A DNA stretch of 64,000 nt from Pseudomonas fildesensis (GTDB lineage: Bacteria > Pseudomonadota > Gammaproteobacteria > Pseudomonadales > Pseudomonadaceae), in assembly GCF_001050345.1 (NCBI RefSeq), contig NZ_LFMW01000024.1:95605-159604 (forward strand), in the 5' to 3' direction. The position numbers and the translations under genes were made by a program. This document shows positions 54,274-63,042 of this stretch, piece by piece. The notes under the pieces were generated by a model that saw only the letters and a program-made list of their open reading frames with translations, did not search any database and was not told the origin of the DNA. Position 1 is the first letter of the stretch, and each line of letters starts with the position of its first letter.

Positions 54274-55254
54274 TCAGCCGCGTTCCGACGGCACCGACGA
54301 CAACTCGAACGGGCTGCTGCTGCGCCGCTGGTTGCGGTCTTCACGGGGGGTGGCGCCGAAGAAGTTGCGGTAGGCGCTGGAGAAGTGCGGCCCCGAGGAG
54401 AAGCCGCACGACAGGCCGATCTGAATGATCGACTTGCTGGTTTGCATGAGCATCTGGCGGGCCTTGTTCAGGCGCAGTTCCAGGTAGTACTGGCTGGGGA
54501 CGCGATTGAGGTATTGCTTGAAGATCCGCTCCAGTTGTCGTCGCGACACGCATACGTGTTGGGCGATTTCGTCGGTGGTCAGCGGTTCTTCGATGTTGGC
54601 TTCCATCAACAGAACAGCTTGGGTCAGCTTGGGATGGCTGGAGCCCAGGCGGTTTTGCAGCGGGATGCGCTGGCGCTCGCCACCTTCACGGATGCGCTCC
54701 ACCACCAGCTCTTCCGACACCGCACCGGCCAGTTCGGCGCCGTGGTCACGGGCCAGCACCGCCAGCAACAGGTCGAGTACCGACATGCCACCGCAGGCGG
54801 TCAGGCGGTCACGGTCCCAGTCAAACAGGTGGCTGGTGGCAATGACCTTGGGGAAACGCTCGGCGAAATCGTCCTGCCAGCGCCAGTGCACGGCGGCGCG
54901 GTAACCGTCGAGCAAGCCAAGCTGGGCCAACGGATAGACACCGGCCGACAGGCCGCCGATCACACAACCGGCCCGCACCAGCTGCTTGAGAGCGGTACTG
55001 AGCTGGGAGGCAATGGCGGTCGGCGGTTCGTCCGCCAGCAGGAACAGTTTCTGGAAGCCTTCGAGCTTGCCGGCCCACGGTTCGCCGGGCAGTTTCCAGG
55101 CGCCTTCGGTCGCAGGTTCGGCCTGCAGGAACGAGAGTTCGTACACCACGTCCGGATGCACCCGCTGAGCAACGCGCAAAGCCTCCTCAGCCAGCGCAAG
55201 CGTCAGTGCTTTTGTGCTGGGCCAAATCAGGAAACCAATTCGATGGGCGGTCAT
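54274..55254 (-). CDS. argR: Arginine-responsive regulator ArgR (AraC/XylS family)
   Basis: A 326-residue regulator, unrelated to the E. coli ArgR repressor. The N-terminal DJ-1/PfpI (GATase1-like) domain (~1-190: IGFLIWPSTKALTLALAEEALRVAQ, CVIGGLSAGVYPLAQLGLLDG) probably binds arginine. The C-terminal AraC-type HTH has EPLTTDEIAQHVCVSRRQLERIFKQYLN and SIIQIGLSCGFSSGPHFSSAYRNFFG. In P. aeruginosa ArgR activates aot and aru. It is last of aotJQMOP-argR, after a REPIN. Confidence 0.95.
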   Translation of the reverse strand: MTAHRIGFLIWPSTKALTLALAEEALRVAQRVHPDVVYELSFLQAEPATEGAWKLPGEPWAGKLEGFQKLFLLADEPPTAIASQLSTALKQLVRAGCVIGGLSAGVYPLAQLGLLDGYRAAVHWRWQDDFAERFPKVIATSHLFDWDRDRLTACGGMSVLDLLLAVLARDHGAELAGAVSEELVVERIREGGERQRIPLQNRLGSSHPKLTQAVLLMEANIEEPLTTDEIAQHVCVSRRQLERIFKQYLNRVPSQYYLELRLNKARQMLMQTSKSIIQIGLSCGFSSGPHFSSAYRNFFGATPREDRNQRRSSSPFELSSVPSERG

Positions 55255-55355
55255 GGAGGGCTATCCGAAGCGAGTAACAGTAATGAAGACAAGGGCCAAT
55301 GCTAGCCCGTAAACCAACACAAATCTCAAAACAAATGGAGCTGGCCTGCCTCCTC

Positions 55356-55487
55356 TGTGGCGAGGGAGCTTGCTCCCGTTGGGCTGCGAAGCAGCCCCAT
55401 CAAGAGCGCCACATTTTCAGAGACGTTCTGCGGCGAAAATTCTGGGGCTGCTACGCAGCCCAACGGGAGCAAGCTCCCTCGCCACAA
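55356..55487. repeat. REPIN between aotP and argR
   Basis: TGTGGCGAGGGAGCTTGCTC faces GGGAGCAAGCTCCCTCGCCA; the loop has GGGCTGCGAAGCAGCCCC and GGGGCTGCTACGCAGCCC. Confidence 0.92.
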
Positions 55488-55522
55488 GGATGCCCTATAT
55501 CAGTGCACAGCGGCAGCCTTGA

Positions 55523-56287
55523 TTATTTCAAGCTGCCGGACAGGAACTGCTGCAACCGCTCGGACTGCGGGTTCACCAGCACTTCGCGCGGGTTGCCGCG
55601 TTCTTCGACGATGCCTTTGTGCAAGAACACCAACTGGTTGGAGACTTCACGGGCAAAGCCCATTTCGTGGGTCACCACCACCATGGTCCGGCCTTCCTGG
55701 GCCAGGTCCTGCATCACCTTGAGCACTTCGCCGACCAGCTCCGGGTCCAGGGCCGACGTCGGCTCGTCGAACAGCATCACTTCAGGTTCCATCGCCAGGG
55801 CACGGGCAATCGCCACGCGCTGCTGCTCGCCACCGGACATGTGGCCGGGGAACGCATCCTTACGATGGCCCACGCCGACCTTGGCCAGGTAATGCTCGGC
55901 CTTTTCACGCGCGTCTTTTTTCGACATGCCCAGCACGTGCACCGGCGCTTCCATCACGTTTTCCAGCGCGGTCATGTGCGACCACAGGTTGAAATGCTGG
56001 AACACCATCGACAGGCGCGAACGCATGCGTTGCAACTGTTTCGGGTCGGCAGCCTTCAGGGCGCCTTCCTTGTTGGCCACCAGTTTCAGCTCTTCGTTAT
56101 TGAGCAGAATCTTGCCGGCGTGGGGTTGCTCGAGCAGGTTGATGCAGCGCAAAAAGGTACTTTTGCCCGAACCACTGGACCCGATGATGCTGATCACATC
56201 ACCGGCCGCGGCGGCCAGGGATACACCTTTGAGTACTTCATGACTGCCATAGCGTTTATGCAGGTCTTGGACTTCAAGTTTGTACAT
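55523..56287 (-). CDS. aotP: Arginine/ornithine ABC transporter ATP-binding protein
   Basis: A 254-residue ATPase of the HisP/polar amino acid type. Walker A GSSGSGKSTFLRCINLLEQP, signature MSGGEQQRVAIARAL, Walker B VMLFDEPTSALDPEL, and H-loop VVTHEMGFA are complete. Start MYKLEVQDLHKRYG at 56287; five upstream codons are unlikely. It is 27 bases after aotO. Confidence 0.96.
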   Translation of the reverse strand: MYKLEVQDLHKRYGSHEVLKGVSLAAAAGDVISIIGSSGSGKSTFLRCINLLEQPHAGKILLNNEELKLVANKEGALKAADPKQLQRMRSRLSMVFQHFNLWSHMTALENVMEAPVHVLGMSKKDAREKAEHYLAKVGVGHRKDAFPGHMSGGEQQRVAIARALAMEPEVMLFDEPTSALDPELVGEVLKVMQDLAQEGRTMVVVTHEMGFAREVSNQLVFLHKGIVEERGNPREVLVNPQSERLQQFLSGSLK

Positions 56288-56314
56288 GCGGTCGGTTCTC
56301 ACAAAAACAGGTGG

Positions 56315-57427
56315 TCAGTCGTTGAGCAAGCGCCCGTGACGCAGCGCTTCGCGCCCCGCCACCTTGGCCAGCCAGAAACCCGCTTGGGCATAACGTAGCC
56401 GTTCAACGGCAAACAACACCCCCGAGGTGCCCGCGCGGATGATGCTTACGCGGTCTTCCAGAGGGTCAATCACTTCAAAAATCGGCTCGCCGGTTTCCAC
56501 CCAGTCACCGGCTTTACGCAGGTAACTGATCACCCCGGCATGGGGCGCGAACAGCAATTCGGTGCCTTCGAAGGGGACGCCTTCGCAGGGCTCGTGTTGC
56601 GGCGCCGGCCATTCGCCCTTGATCAGGCCTTGTTCGGCGAGGAACGCGAGGATGCCTTCGGCGTGGAAAATCGCCTCGTCGCGGCCAGTGTCGGCCTGGC
56701 CACCCAACTCCAGGGTGGTCGCCAGGCAAGCCAGGGGGATCTGCGCCTCGGGGAACGCCCGGGACAAACGCAGCCACGGCAGCGAGCAGGCTTCATCAAA
56801 CGAGCTGCCGCCAGAATCTTCCGCAAGCAGGCCGACTTTCACATTCAAGTGCGCCGACAGCGAACGCCACTGCGGCCAGTGCTGGGGCAGCGCGTACATG
56901 TGCAGCGCAGCTTCGGCGTCGCAATGCAGGTCGAGGACGATGTCGGCGGTGCACGCGTGGCCCAGCAATACGCGCTGCATGCCTTGCAGCTGGCTGCTCG
57001 GCTCGGGCAACGCGTTAAGCGCATCGCTCATTGCCTGGCGGATCAGGCGCACATTGGCGTGAGGGTCATCGCCCAGCTTGCCTTCCAGCAACGCGGCAAC
57101 CGGCTCGCTCAATTCGACGAAATCGCGGTTAAAGTTTTTGCCGCTGCCAATCTCGAAACGCCCCTGGTGGCTGCCTTGCAACAGCTGGCCGAGGCCCATC
57201 GGGTTGGCCACCGGCACCAGCTCAATCACGCCGTTGAGGGCGCCCTGCTGTTCCAGTTCGGCGAGGCGTTTTTTCAGCTCCCAGGCGGCGCGCATGCCGG
57301 GCAATTCATCGGCGTGCAGGCTGGCCTGGATATAGGCCTTGCGCTCGCCGCTGCCGAAACGGAACACGCTCAGTTGGCGCTCGCAGCCCAGGTGGCCCCA
57401 GGGCAACAGGTGATCGATACGTTCCAT
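56315..57427 (-). CDS. aotO: Succinylglutamate desuccinylase/aspartoacylase family protein AotO
   Basis: A 370-residue zinc-hydrolase-fold protein: QASLHADELPGMRAAWELKKRL holds the H-x2-E zinc ligands, NPMGLGQLLQGSHQGRFEIGSGKNFNRDF and VLDLHCDAEAALHMY are also typical. AotO is in the aot operon of P. aeruginosa but is not needed for transport; its substrate is unknown. It begins one base after the aotM stop. Confidence 0.93.
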   Translation of the reverse strand: MERIDHLLPWGHLGCERQLSVFRFGSGERKAYIQASLHADELPGMRAAWELKKRLAELEQQGALNGVIELVPVANPMGLGQLLQGSHQGRFEIGSGKNFNRDFVELSEPVAALLEGKLGDDPHANVRLIRQAMSDALNALPEPSSQLQGMQRVLLGHACTADIVLDLHCDAEAALHMYALPQHWPQWRSLSAHLNVKVGLLAEDSGGSSFDEACSLPWLRLSRAFPEAQIPLACLATTLELGGQADTGRDEAIFHAEGILAFLAEQGLIKGEWPAPQHEPCEGVPFEGTELLFAPHAGVISYLRKAGDWVETGEPIFEVIDPLEDRVSIIRAGTSGVLFAVERLRYAQAGFWLAKVAGREALRHGRLLND

Positions 57428-57428
57428 A

Positions 57429-58127
57429 TCAGTGCTTCCGTGGAGCCAGGTAGCTCAGCCAGCGGCGCTCTGCCAACTTGAACAGGCGCACCAGGATGAA
57501 GGTCAGGCACAGGTAGAACACGCCGGCGGTGATATAGGCTTCGAACGGCAGGTAGTACTGCGCGTTCACCGTGCGCGCGGCACCGGTGATGTCGATCAAG
57601 GTGACGATGGACGCCAGGCTGGTGGTCTGCAGCATCATGATCACTTCGTTGCTGTACTGCGGCAGCGCGCGGCGCAGGGCCGACGGCAGCAGGATGCGGC
57701 GGTACAGCTTGTAGCGCGACATGCCCATGGCCTTGGCCGCTTCAATCTCCCCGTTAGGGGTGGACTTGAGGCTACCGGCAATGATCTCGGCGGTGTAGGC
57801 GCTGGTGTTGATCGCAAACGCCAGGCACGCACAGAACGTGGCGCTGGACAGCAGCGGCCACAGGAAGCTCTCGCGTACCGCTTCAAACTGGGCCAGGCCG
57901 TAGTAGATCAAAAACAGCTGCACCAGCATCGGCGTGCCGCGAATTACATAGGTGTAGAGCCAGGCGACGCCGTTGACGACCGGCTGCTTGGACACGCGCA
58001 TCAAGCCCAGGGGCAACGCGGCGAGCAGGCCGAAGAACAGCGAGATGGCGAGCAATTTGAGGGTGGTCAGCAGGCCGCCAAGGTACAGCGGCATGGCCTC
58101 CCAGATGACGTTGTAGTCGAAGATCAT
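57429..58127 (-). CDS. aotM: Arginine/ornithine ABC transporter permease AotM
   Basis: A 232-residue HisM-type permease with about five membrane spans and the EAA loop EAAKAMGMSRYKLYRRILLPSALRRALPQYSNE. FLIYYGLAQFE and YVIRGTPMLVQLF are typical. It overlaps the aotQ stop by four bases (ATGA). Confidence 0.95.
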   Translation of the reverse strand: MIFDYNVIWEAMPLYLGGLLTTLKLLAISLFFGLLAALPLGLMRVSKQPVVNGVAWLYTYVIRGTPMLVQLFLIYYGLAQFEAVRESFLWPLLSSATFCACLAFAINTSAYTAEIIAGSLKSTPNGEIEAAKAMGMSRYKLYRRILLPSALRRALPQYSNEVIMMLQTTSLASIVTLIDITGAARTVNAQYYLPFEAYITAGVFYLCLTFILVRLFKLAERRWLSYLAPRKH

Positions 58128-58813
58128 AGATCAGCCGCCCTTACGCCTACCGAGTAGCGCTTCTCAAGATGACGCAAGGCCAGCAACGACACGCTGGTGA
58201 TCACCAGGTACATCGCCGCCACTGCGAGGAAGAAGGTAAAAGGCTCGCGGGTGGCATCTGCCGCCTGCTTGGCCTTGAACATCATGTCTTGCAGGCCCAC
58301 CACCGAAATCAGCGCGGTGGCCTTGGTGAGAACCAGCCAGTTGTTGGTGAAACCAGGGATAGCCAGCCGAATCATCTGCGGCACCATCACCCGGAAAAAC
58401 ACCTGGAAACTGCTCATGCCATACGCAAGGCCGGCTTCGGCCTGGCCCTTGGGGATGGCCATGAAGGCGCCACGGAAGGTCTCCGAGAGGTAGGCGCCAA
58501 AGATGAAACCCAGGGTGCCGATGCCGGCGGCCAAGGGGTTCAAGTCAATATAGTCGTCATAGCCGAGCATCGGCGCGACGCGGTTAAGCAGGTCCTGGCC
58601 ACCGTAGAAAATCAGCAGGATCAGCACCAGGTCGGGGATCCCGCGGATCACCGTGGAGTACAAGTCACCCAGCCAGGCCAACCAGCGCACCGGCGACAGG
58701 CGTAACGCGACCCCGATCAGACCCAGAACAATGGCCAAGGCCATGGACGACAAGGCGAGCTGAAGCGTCAACCATGCGCCATCGAGGATGACGGCCCCGT
58801 AGCCTTTCAACAT
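58124..58813 (-). CDS. aotQ: Arginine/ornithine ABC transporter permease AotQ
   Basis: A 229-residue HisQ-type permease. STVIRGIPDLVLILLIFYGGQ and the EAA loop QAEAGLAYGMSSFQVFFRVMVPQMIRLAIPGFTN identify the family. It is separated from aotJ by a hairpin that probably lowers readthrough. Confidence 0.95.
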   Translation of the reverse strand: MLKGYGAVILDGAWLTLQLALSSMALAIVLGLIGVALRLSPVRWLAWLGDLYSTVIRGIPDLVLILLIFYGGQDLLNRVAPMLGYDDYIDLNPLAAGIGTLGFIFGAYLSETFRGAFMAIPKGQAEAGLAYGMSSFQVFFRVMVPQMIRLAIPGFTNNWLVLTKATALISVVGLQDMMFKAKQAADATREPFTFFLAVAAMYLVITSVSLLALRHLEKRYSVGVRAADL

Positions 58814-58841
58814 GATTCAGGTCCTCGAAAAGGGGGATGAA

Positions 58842-58889
58842 AAAATGGCGCAAACCTCAGGAATTCTGTTGCTTGCGCCATTTTTGACA
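58842..58889 (-). terminator. Intercistronic hairpin between aotJ and aotQ
   Basis: AAAAATGGCGCAA and TTGCGCCATTTTTT arms on the minus strand around ~20 bases, followed by T-rich sequence. It looks like a leaky terminator or 3'-stabilising stem that would keep binding-protein mRNA above permease mRNA. Confidence 0.75.
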
Positions 58890-58904
58890 GACTGCTGCGA
58901 CGAT

Positions 58905-59696
58905 TTACTTGGCGGCGGTTTCAGGGCCGTAAATGTCGAAGTTGAAGTACTTGTCCTGGATTGCCTTGTACTTGCCGCTGGCACGGATCGCGGTGATAGC
59001 TGCGTTGATGCGGTCCAGGTTTTCCTTGTCGCCCTTGCGTACCGCGATGCCTACGCCGTCACCGAAGTATTTGACGTCGGTGAACGCTGGGCCGGTGAAC
59101 GCGTAGCCTTTACCGGCCGGCGTGTCGAGGAAACCTTCCTGCAACAGGGTAGCGTCTGCCACGGTGCCGTCGAGGCGACCGGCTTCCACGTCCAGGTAGA
59201 TTTCGTTCTGCGAGCTGTAAGGAACCACTGTGGCACCTTTAGGGGCCAGGACTTCCTTGGCAAAACGGTCGTGGATCGAACCGCGCTGCACGCCGATCTT
59301 CTTGCCTTTCAATTCATCCAGGCTGTCGCTGACGGTGGTGCCTTCCTTCAACACCAGGCGCGCTGGAGTCAGGTAGTAGCGGTTGGTGAAGTCCACGGAC
59401 TTCTTGCGGTCTTCGGTGATGGACATGGACGACAGGATCGCGTCGATCTTGCGTACTTTCAGCGCCGGGATCAGGCCGTCGAATTCCTGCTCGACCCAGG
59501 TGCACTTGACCTTCATCTCTTCGCACAGGGCGTTGCCGATGTCGTAGTCAAAACCGACGATGCTGCCATCCGGCGCCTTCGAGGCAAACGGAGGGTAAGC
59601 GGCTTCGATACCAATTTTCAGAGGCTTGCCTTCGGCGAAAGCCTGCATGGACAGCACGGACAGCGCCAGGGCGCCCAACAGCACAAGTTTCTTCAT
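58905..59696 (-). CDS. aotJ: Arginine/ornithine-binding periplasmic protein AotJ
   Basis: A 263-residue solute-binding protein. Signal peptide MKKLVLLGALALSVLSMQAFA. The family 3 signature is LKIGIEAAYPPFASKAPDGSIVGFDYDIGNAL; SSMSITEDRKKSVDFTNRYY and GKKIGVQRGS are ligand-binding segments. Start at 59696 with GGAG; a longer in-frame reading is unconserved. First gene of aotJQMOP-argR, with an ArgR half-site upstream. Confidence 0.96.
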   Translation of the reverse strand: MKKLVLLGALALSVLSMQAFAEGKPLKIGIEAAYPPFASKAPDGSIVGFDYDIGNALCEEMKVKCTWVEQEFDGLIPALKVRKIDAILSSMSITEDRKKSVDFTNRYYLTPARLVLKEGTTVSDSLDELKGKKIGVQRGSIHDRFAKEVLAPKGATVVPYSSQNEIYLDVEAGRLDGTVADATLLQEGFLDTPAGKGYAFTGPAFTDVKYFGDGVGIAVRKGDKENLDRINAAITAIRASGKYKAIQDKYFNFDIYGPETAAK

Positions 59697-59853
59697 CTTG
59701 GGACTCCATCGGTATAGGGCAAAACAGCAGTATGAGCCATGGCCCACGATGCGACTGAGTGAAACCGAATAGCGGTGCTGCGTCCTGCACCAGTTCAATA
59801 CCAGCGACGACGAGCGAGTGATCGGCATTCTAACGACAGGCCGGAAGCCGATA

Positions 59854-59869
59854 TTTCCTCAATGCGACA
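59854..59869 (-). promoter_or_regulatory. ArgR half-site upstream of aotJ
   Basis: Minus-strand TGTCGCATTGAGGAAA matches TGTCGC-N8-AA. A weaker TGTCGT lies at 59833-59838, 31 bases downstream. Confidence 0.6.
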
Positions 59870-60172
59870 ACAATTTACAGAAGCACCGAGAAAGCGGTTC
59901 CAGCACATTGACAGCCCCTGGATTTTATGTAGAGGCAAAAGATATTAAACCTGTTAACGCTGCAAGTTGCGGGCCTATTATTCGCAAACCCTTCTAGCAC
60001 GGCAAGTCTGGCGTTTAATCTTATTACCCAAGGTGTCTAAAACGCGGTTTATTGGGGCGTGAGCGTAGCCCTTTGCCTCATGTTTGGGCGATGGGTTACA
60101 CATTTGGCTTCAACGGTAACATTCAGAAACGTCCTGCGAGAGAAACCGATATTTATTGGCCTGGGGGTTACT
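59870..60172. other. Intergenic region upstream of aotJ
   Basis: An AT-rich stretch (TTTTATGTAGAGGCAAAAGATATTAAACC, 59932-59960) that may hold further promoter elements of aotJ; no gene is supported. Confidence 0.4.
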
Positions 60173-60343
60173 GATCGATCCCACGCTCCGCGTACTGATC
60201 GGTACTGATCGTTCCCACGCTCCGCGTGGGAATGCAGCCCAGGACGCTCCGCGTCCGCTCTTAAAGTCGTGACGCAGAGCGTCACAGGAGGCATTCCCAC
60301 GCAAAGCGTGGGAACGATCAGTACGCAGAGCGTGGGAACGATC
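60173..60343. repeat. REPIN-type element, CGTTCCCACGC family, with duplicated arms
   Basis: ACTGATCGTTCCCACGC and GCGTGGGAACGATCAGT face each other; an extra partial arm lies on each side (ACTGATCGATCCCACGC, ACGCAGAGCGTGGGAACGAT), so the element looks like two nested copies. Same family as 40068-40203. Confidence 0.85.
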
Positions 60344-60353
60344 TGCGCGCACA

Positions 60354-60387
60354 AAAAAGCCCCACCCGGCTTACACCGAGTGGGGCC
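60354..60387 (-). terminator. Terminator of acsA
   Basis: GGCCCCAC, loop, GTGGGGCTTTTTT on the minus strand, about 20 bases after the acsA stop. Confidence 0.9.
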
Positions 60388-60406
60388 GCGTCCCACAAAC
60401 CCCGCC

Positions 60407-62362
60407 TTACGCTGCGTTCATGGTCTTGTGCGTTTCAATCAAATGCGCCACCACACCTGGGTCCGCCAGGGTGGAGATATCCCCCAACCCGTCGTAATCA
60501 GCCGTGGCGATCTTGCGCAAAATCCGGCGCATGATTTTCCCCGAACGTGTCTTCGGCAAGCCCGGCGCCCACTGGATGACATCCGGCGAAGCAATCGGCC
60601 CGATCTCTTTACGCACCCAGTTCTTCAACTCCAGGCGCAGCGCTTCGTTCGGCTCTTCGCCGTTTTTCAGGGTGACATACACATAGATGCCCTGGCCCTT
60701 GATGTCATGCGGCACACCCACCACCGCCGCCTCGGCGACTTTAGGGTGAGCAACCATCGCACTTTCAATCTCGGCAGTGCCCATGCGGTGGCCGGACACG
60801 TTCAGCACGTCATCCACACGGCCGGTGATCCACCAGTAGCCATCTTCATCGCGACGAGCGCCGTCGCCCGTGAAGTACATGCCACGGAAGGTCTTGAAGT
60901 AGGTGTCGACAAACCGGTCATGGTCGCCGTACAGGGTACGGGCCTGGCCTGGCCACGAATCGAGAATCACCAGGTTGCCTTCGGCAGCGCCTTCGATGAT
61001 GTTGCCCAGGTTGTCCACCAGCGCCGGCACCACGCCAAAGAACGGCCGTGCCGCCGAACCCGGCTTGAGCGCATGAGCGCCCGGCAGCGGGCTCATCAGG
61101 GTGGCGCCGGTTTCGGTCTGCCACCAGGTGTCGACGATCGGGCAACGGGATTGGCCGACGTTCTTGTAGTACCAGTCCCACGCTTCCGGGTTAATCGGCT
61201 CACCCACCGAACCCAGCAGGCGCAAGCTGCTGCCATCGACGCCTTCGCAGGCAGCGGTGCCGGAAGCCATCATCGCGCGGATCGCGGTCGGCGCGGTGTA
61301 GAGGATATTGACCTTGTGCTTGTCGACGATCTTGCCCACCCGGGTAATGTCCGGATAGTTCGGCACGCCTTCGAACAGCAGCGTGGTCGCGCCGTTGGCC
61401 AATGGGCCGTAGACGATGTAAGTGTGGCCGGTGACCCAGCCGACGTCGGCGGTGCACCAGTAAACTTCACCTGGACGGTAGTCGAACACGCGCTCGTGAG
61501 TCAGGGCCGCATACAACAGGTAGCCGCCGGTGGTGTGCTGCACGCCCTTCGGCTTGCCGGTGGAGCCCGAGGTATAAAGGATGAACAGCGCCTCTTCAGC
61601 GCCCATCTCTTTCGGCGCACACACGGTGCCCGCCACTTTCATCAGGTCTTCGTACCAGATGTCGCGATGCTGGTTCCACTTGATCGTGCCACCGGTGCGC
61701 TTGCACACGATGACTTTCTGGATGCTGCTGGTTTCCGGGTTGGTCAGGGCGTCGTCGACGTTGGCCTTCAGCGGAATTTTCTTACCGGCGCGGATGCCTT
61801 CGTCAGCGGTGATCACCACCTTCGACTTACAGTCGATGATGCGACCAGCCAGAGCCTCCGGCGAGAAACCGCCAAACACCACCGAGTGAATCGCACCGAT
61901 GCGGGTACACGCCAGCATGGCGACCACGGCTTCGGGGATCATCGGCATATAGATAGTCACCACATCGCCGCGGTGCACGTCCTGGCCACGCAGGGCGTTG
62001 GCGAACTTGCAGACTTCTTCATGCAGCTCGCGGTAGGTGATGGTGCGGCTCTCGGCAGGGTCATCGCCCTCCCAGATAATCGCCGCCTGGTCGCCACGCT
62101 CGGCGAGGTGACGGTCCAGGCAGTTGTAGGAAACGTTCAGGGTGCCATCGGCGAACCACTTGATGTCGACATGGTGATCGTCGAAAGAGGTCTGCTTCAC
62201 CACGGTGAAAGGCTTGACCCAGTCAAGGCGCTTGGCTTGCTCACGCCAGAAACCATCGGGATTGACCACCGACTGCTGGTACATGGCCTTGTAGGTCGCC
62301 TCGTCGGTCAGCGTGTTGGCTGCTACTTCGGGGCGAACGGGGTACAGGGAAGCCGCACTCAT
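60407..62362 (-). CDS. acsA: Acetyl-CoA synthetase
   Basis: A 651-residue AMP-forming ligase making acetyl-CoA from acetate. Core motifs are YTSGSTGKPKGVQHTTGGYLLY, DTWWQTETGATLMSPLPG, YFTGDGARRDEDGYWWITGRVDDVLNVSGHRMGTAEIES. The C-terminal PKTRSGKIMRRILRKIA holds the lysine that is regulated by acetylation. Position beside the aot operon matches PA0887-PA0888 of P. aeruginosa. Confidence 0.97.
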   Translation of the reverse strand: MSAASLYPVRPEVAANTLTDEATYKAMYQQSVVNPDGFWREQAKRLDWVKPFTVVKQTSFDDHHVDIKWFADGTLNVSYNCLDRHLAERGDQAAIIWEGDDPAESRTITYRELHEEVCKFANALRGQDVHRGDVVTIYMPMIPEAVVAMLACTRIGAIHSVVFGGFSPEALAGRIIDCKSKVVITADEGIRAGKKIPLKANVDDALTNPETSSIQKVIVCKRTGGTIKWNQHRDIWYEDLMKVAGTVCAPKEMGAEEALFILYTSGSTGKPKGVQHTTGGYLLYAALTHERVFDYRPGEVYWCTADVGWVTGHTYIVYGPLANGATTLLFEGVPNYPDITRVGKIVDKHKVNILYTAPTAIRAMMASGTAACEGVDGSSLRLLGSVGEPINPEAWDWYYKNVGQSRCPIVDTWWQTETGATLMSPLPGAHALKPGSAARPFFGVVPALVDNLGNIIEGAAEGNLVILDSWPGQARTLYGDHDRFVDTYFKTFRGMYFTGDGARRDEDGYWWITGRVDDVLNVSGHRMGTAEIESAMVAHPKVAEAAVVGVPHDIKGQGIYVYVTLKNGEEPNEALRLELKNWVRKEIGPIASPDVIQWAPGLPKTRSGKIMRRILRKIATADYDGLGDISTLADPGVVAHLIETHKTMNAA

Positions 62363-62772
62363 CTTTCTTACCTCGGTGACATAGTTGTTGTTGTATGGCC
62401 CAGTTGTAGCCGGGGTGAGCCTATAGAACCATTCGACGATGGTAGTAACAAGACCCTACAAATTGCCCTGGCATCCCGGTTTGCAGCTCTAGCCCGCTGG
62501 CGGCGGCGCTCTGCGGCTTTGTGAAAAAAGCTTTACCACGGGATTGTTACAAAATCCGCCAATAGTGTTTATCAAAAGCACGGGTATATGAATATAACGC
62601 CCAGGCCTAGAATCAACTCCGCCAACCAAGGCACCGTGGTTAACACGGCAGTGATTAACAACGTAACAGCCCCCACGAAGGCACGTTAATCCGAACTAAC
62701 CGATCCTAAGTTATACACGTGGCCTAACAAGGCCCCGTGACCCCTTACGCCCTGAAGAAGGTAAATAGAGAA
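62363..62772. other. Divergent intergenic region between acsA and the DUF2790-type gene
   Basis: About 410 bases without a gene. It must hold both promoters; I found no perfect RpoN site (one TGGCAT..TTTGC at ~62469 has the wrong spacing). Several TTAAC/GTTAAT motifs occur around 62640-62700. Confidence 0.45.
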
Positions 62773-63042
62773 ATGAAAGCTTTATTAGTTATGGCCCTCA
62801 GCAGCTTGTGCGCCACCGCCGCCCTGGCCGACGAGGCCCCGACTGAGCTTGCCGGCCAGAACGCCCCGATTGTTGAGGACTACACTTACAGTACCCACCT
62901 GGACGTTGCCAAAGTCTTGTCCATGAGCAGTATTCCGGAAGTGTGCGAAGTAGTGCCGGTGAAGATGGAATATGAAGATTCGCAAGGTCAGCGTCACATT
63001 CTTAATTATCATGTGATGGGTAATGGTTGCTCTAACGGGTAA
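62773..63042 (+). CDS. Small exported DUF2790-type protein
   Basis: An 89-residue protein with signal peptide MKALLVMALSSLCATAALA. The mature part (YTYSTHLDVAKVLSMSSIPEVCEVVPVKMEYEDSQGQRHILNYHVMGNGC) matches the pattern of DUF2790 proteins common in Pseudomonas, with two cysteines that could bond. A start at 62737 is possible but would bury the signal peptide. Function unknown. Confidence 0.88.
   Translation: MKALLVMALSSLCATAALADEAPTELAGQNAPIVEDYTYSTHLDVAKVLSMSSIPEVCEVVPVKMEYEDSQGQRHILNYHVMGNGCSNG

Noticed and set aside
62460..62490. TGGCAT..TTTGC as an RpoN promoter near acsA
   Set aside because: The GG-GC distance is 11 bases, one too many.
60269..62524. 751-codon open reading opposite acsA
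   Set aside because: Starts inside a REPIN and mirrors acsA; not coding.
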